From PBB1 sp965229345 (GTDB lineage Bacteria; Pseudomonadota; Gammaproteobacteria; Burkholderiales; Burkholderiaceae_C): 64,000 nt of DNA. Below, one piece after another: positions 61,948 through 64,000 of the stretch. The notes beneath the pieces were generated by a model. The model saw only the letters and a program-made list of their open reading frames with translations, did no database searches and had not been told where the DNA came from. Both the position numbers and the translations under genes were made by a program. Numbering within the stretch: the stretch's first letter is position 1; each line of letters starts with the position of its first letter. The stretch spans positions 2,418,001 through 2,482,000 of the forward strand of contig OZ245872.1 in NCBI GenBank assembly GCA_965229345.1. Reading direction: 5' to 3'.

Positions 61948-62868
61948 CTACTTCAGTTCGAGACGCGCCACGTTGTCGCGCGTCGACGATGCAAGATTGA
62001 CGGCCTGCCCGCGAAACGCCACCTCGGTGCCTGCTGCATTGCCGATCTTGAGCCTGAAGGGTGTCGCGCCGTCGAGAGCCAGGGCCTCGCCGCTGGCGAG
62101 CATGCGCGACACCAGCACCTTCGATTGGCCGTCAACCACTTCGACCCAGGTTTCTGCGCTGGCCTTCAGTTGCAACGGCCCGACGCCTGCCGACGCAGCG
62201 GCAGGGACCGACACGGGCAAACCACCCGCAGCCGACGCTGTCAGTTCGGCGACCACCGCACTGGCCGCCGCTTGAATAATCGCCGCAGATGCTGCTTCTG
62301 CGGACGCGACGCCGGCCTCGATCGGCGAGACGGCAACCGGAGGTGCGTCAACCACCACGGCTGCTGGCGCCGCAGCCGCCGGAGCCGGAGCCGCTGACTG
62401 CGGGCCGGAGATCGCGCTTTGAATCGAGGCGGCCCATTCGGCTGGCATCAGCAGGACCAGCAACGCAGCCGCAGCGATCAATGAGGTGACCCAGACGGCC
62501 GGTGACACGAATGCAGAACGGCGATCCGGCTCGTGGCGCCCAGGACGATCGCGAAACGGTGCGTTGATGCCGCCGTCCACCGCATCCAGGCGATAGCCCG
62601 TGGCCTGTGGCAAAGCTGCGAGCACCGGCGCCGGATCGATCTTCAGGCTGCGGCAGATGGTCTGTGCGAGTGCGCGGGCGAAGGTCGCATCGGGCAACTC
62701 GGAGAGCCGATCGGCCTCCAGCAGTTCCAGCTTGCGCTGCGAGACCTTGATCGATGCTGCCAGCGCCGCGATGTGCAAGCCCTGCGCCTGGCGCGCTGCG
62801 CGCAGCAAGGCGCCGGCGCTTGGCGTCGCGGTTGTCCGATTCACGCCGTCGGTACCAGGCTCACTCAT
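61948..62868 (-). CDS. rodZ: Cytoskeletal protein RodZ
   Basis: 306 residues. An N-terminal helix-turn-helix (GALLRAARQAQGLHIAALAA to about residue 90) is followed by a membrane helix (AVWVTSLIAAAALLVLLMP), an Ala-rich periplasmic linker of about 80 residues and a DUF4115 domain (LKASAETWVEVVDGQ). RodZ links MreB to the membrane and sets rod shape. ATG 62868 overlaps pilW by eight bases; open frame above is inside pilW. Confidence 0.9.
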   Translation of the reverse strand: MSEPGTDGVNRTTATPSAGALLRAARQAQGLHIAALAASIKVSQRKLELLEADRLSELPDATFARALAQTICRSLKIDPAPVLAALPQATGYRLDAVDGGINAPFRDRPGRHEPDRRSAFVSPAVWVTSLIAAAALLVLLMPAEWAASIQSAISGPQSAAPAPAAAAPAAVVVDAPPVAVSPIEAGVASAEAASAAIIQAAASAVVAELTASAAGGLPVSVPAAASAGVGPLQLKASAETWVEVVDGQSKVLVSRMLASGEALALDGATPFRLKIGNAAGTEVAFRGQAVNLASSTRDNVARLELK

Positions 62869-63748
62869 TGAATCGCCCCTCGGCCAAGGCGGTGGCCTCG
62901 GGTGACTGCGGAAAGCGGTTGCGCAACTGCTCGCTGAATTCCGCCGCACCCTGGGCATTGCCGATCTTGTGTTCGACGCGTGCAGCCAGCCACAGGGTTT
63001 GAGCACTCACCAGGCTGGGCACTGAATTGACACGGCGGATGTAGAAGCGGGCGCGCTCCAGATCCCCTTTGCGAAAAAGAACTTCGCTGAGGTTGACAGC
63101 CACCGCCGGATTGCCAGGCTCCAGTGCGTAGGCACGCACCAGCGTGCGCTCGGCGTCATCGGTCTTGCCGCTGCGCGCCTGGCACACGCCCTGGGTCAGC
63201 AGCGTACGGGCGCTGTCCTGGTACTGCGGCACCGCCAGAGCACGGACGAACAAGGCATCGGCTTCTGGATAGCGCTCGCGCTGGCAGAGGTACCAGCCGA
63301 AGTTCTGCATCACGTCCGCGTCCTTCGGGTCGAGCTGCATCGCCCGGCGGAAACTCTCTTCGGCCAGTTGATGGTCGCCCAGGTTGCCGTAGATCAGGCC
63401 CCGCAAGTTGAAAGCCGCAGCCACATTGGGATTGACGGCGATCGACTTCTTGACTTCGTCGAGTGCTGTGGTCATCTGTCCGCGACTGAAATACGCACCG
63501 GCCAGTTCCAGCCGGACGCTGGCGCGGCGCGAAGCATCGGTTTCATCCGACGCTGTGGGGCGATCGCGGGTCTCGGTCGACGCCGGGCTGCGACTCACCG
63601 TGTTGGCGGGCGTCCCCGGGTACCGACCATCGGGCCGACTGACGCAACCCGCGAGCAACAAAGCCGCAAAAAACACAGCCGCTACGGCGCATGCCTGCTG
63701 CCTCGTGGCGCTGACGACGGCGCGGGTGACCGCGGTGCAATGGGTCAT
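62861..63748 (-). CDS. pilW: Type IV pilus assembly TPR lipoprotein PilW/PilF
   Basis: 295 residues. A signal peptide with lipobox LLAGC is followed by a Ser/Thr/Arg linker and at least four TPR repeats (RLELAGAYFSRGQMTTAL, FNLRGLIYGNLGDHQLAEES). PilW/PilF helps PilQ secretin assemble in the outer membrane. It overlaps rlmN by four bases and rodZ by eight. No other pilus gene is in this window. Confidence 0.88.
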   Translation of the reverse strand: MTHCTAVTRAVVSATRQQACAVAAVFFAALLLAGCVSRPDGRYPGTPANTVSRSPASTETRDRPTASDETDASRRASVRLELAGAYFSRGQMTTALDEVKKSIAVNPNVAAAFNLRGLIYGNLGDHQLAEESFRRAMQLDPKDADVMQNFGWYLCQRERYPEADALFVRALAVPQYQDSARTLLTQGVCQARSGKTDDAERTLVRAYALEPGNPAVAVNLSEVLFRKGDLERARFYIRRVNSVPSLVSAQTLWLAARVEHKIGNAQGAAEFSEQLRNRFPQSPEATALAEGRFNE

Positions 63749-64000
63749 CGTGCGGGCCTCTCGAGCACCTGCTGCGCGGGCGCGCGAACGAGCGGCACAT
63801 CGGCGGAAATGATCGGAATGGTGGCACGGCCCGAGCGACGCTCGGCAACACGGGTGCGGTCTTGCACCTCGCCGGCCAATTGCCCGCAGGCGGCATCGAT
63901 GTCACTGCCACGTGTCTTGCGGATGGTGGTCACGATGCCCGCATCCTGCAGCAGCGCGGCAAATGCCTTGACGCGCTCACGCGGGCTGCAGACCAGCCCG
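63745..64000 (-). CDS. rlmN: 23S rRNA / tRNA adenine C2-methyltransferase RlmN, C-terminal part (partial)
   Basis: The last 84 or so residues of a gene that continues past the window. CSPRERVKAF and TIRKTRGSDIDAACGQLAG match the conserved C terminus of RlmN, whose second catalytic Cys is the one in AACGQL. It is a radical-SAM enzyme. An extended tail of about 40 residues follows the conserved part. The stop overlaps the pilW start by four bases. Confidence 0.93.
   Translation of the reverse strand, partial: GLVCSPRERVKAFAALLQDAGIVTTIRKTRGSDIDAACGQLAGEVQDRTRVAERRSGRATIPIISADVPLVRAPAQQVLERPAR

Noticed and set aside
60577..62397. Plus-strand open frame of 606 codons opposite ispG and rodZ
   Set aside because: It spans two well-supported genes on the other strand and ends in a low-complexity Arg/Ser run; no domain.

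Overview
The window reads as the chromosome of a high-GC betaproteobacterium of the order Burkholderiales. The evidence is gene order and protein character: rpsA-ihfB-lapA-lapB, rpsB-tsf-pyrH-frr-uppS-cdsA-dxr-rseP-bamA-skp-lpxD-fabZ-lpxA-lpxB-rnhB, and rlmN-pilW-rodZ-ispG-hisS-yfgM-bamB-der-hfq-hflX-hflK-hflC-hisZ-purA are all in the arrangement usual for that group. I cannot name the genus from sequence alone. Coding density is high and nearly all genes look intact. I see no phage, insertion sequence with a transposase, CRISPR array or restriction system.

Layout. 1-8428 (+): end of rpsA, ihfB, lapA, lapB, msbA, then a tightly overlapped lipopolysaccharide outer-core set (heptosyltransferase, GT4 glycosyltransferase, a sialyltransferase-like glycosyltransferase and an O-antigen ligase). 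8341-8789: two inverted copies of a repeat; the left copy supplies the last codons of the ligase gene. 8817-13737: a pair of transglutaminase-like proteins, a zinc-ribbon methyltransferase, a DUF1345 membrane protein and an NRAMP-like transporter. 13815-21915 (-): one cobalamin salvage unit, cobC-cobS-cobT-btuD-btuC-btuF-cobU-btuB in map order, read from a cobalamin riboswitch in front of btuB. 21981-22802 (+): a zapB-like gene, zapA and 6S RNA. 22847-27917: a PAS plus degenerate GGDEF protein, two tandem exported SRPBCC paralogues, ybiB and a photolyase/cryptochrome-family protein. 27965-43106 (-): a long block for RNA modification, lipid A synthesis, outer-membrane assembly, isoprenoid and phospholipid synthesis and translation. 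43359-46222 (+): a DadA-like oxidase and a bifunctional NAD(P)HX repair enzyme. 46238-48502 (-): RNase R, followed by a divergent tRNA-Leu(CAG). 48762-64000 (-): phosphoribosyltransferase, purA, hisZ, the hfl/hfq block, der, bamB, yfgM, hisS, ispG, rodZ, pilW and the end of rlmN.

How it fits together. Much of the window builds the Gram-negative envelope. LpxA, LpxD and LpxB make lipid A precursors, MsbA flips the core-lipid A, the glycosyltransferases and WaaL finish the polysaccharide, LapA/LapB tune lipopolysaccharide synthesis, BamA/BamB/Skp insert outer-membrane proteins, and UppS, CdsA, Dxr and IspG supply lipid carriers and phospholipid precursors. The B12 operon is a salvage and nucleotide-loop assembly module, with the outer-membrane receptor nearest the riboswitch. 

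Most of the window is ordinary core genome and I did not find a convincing undescribed multi-gene system. The places I would look at again are the covarying inverted repeat at 8341-8789, the sialyltransferase-like gene at 6096-7121, the exported SRPBCC pair, the GGDEF protein with a destroyed active site, and the NRAMP and photolyase relatives with non-canonical motifs.
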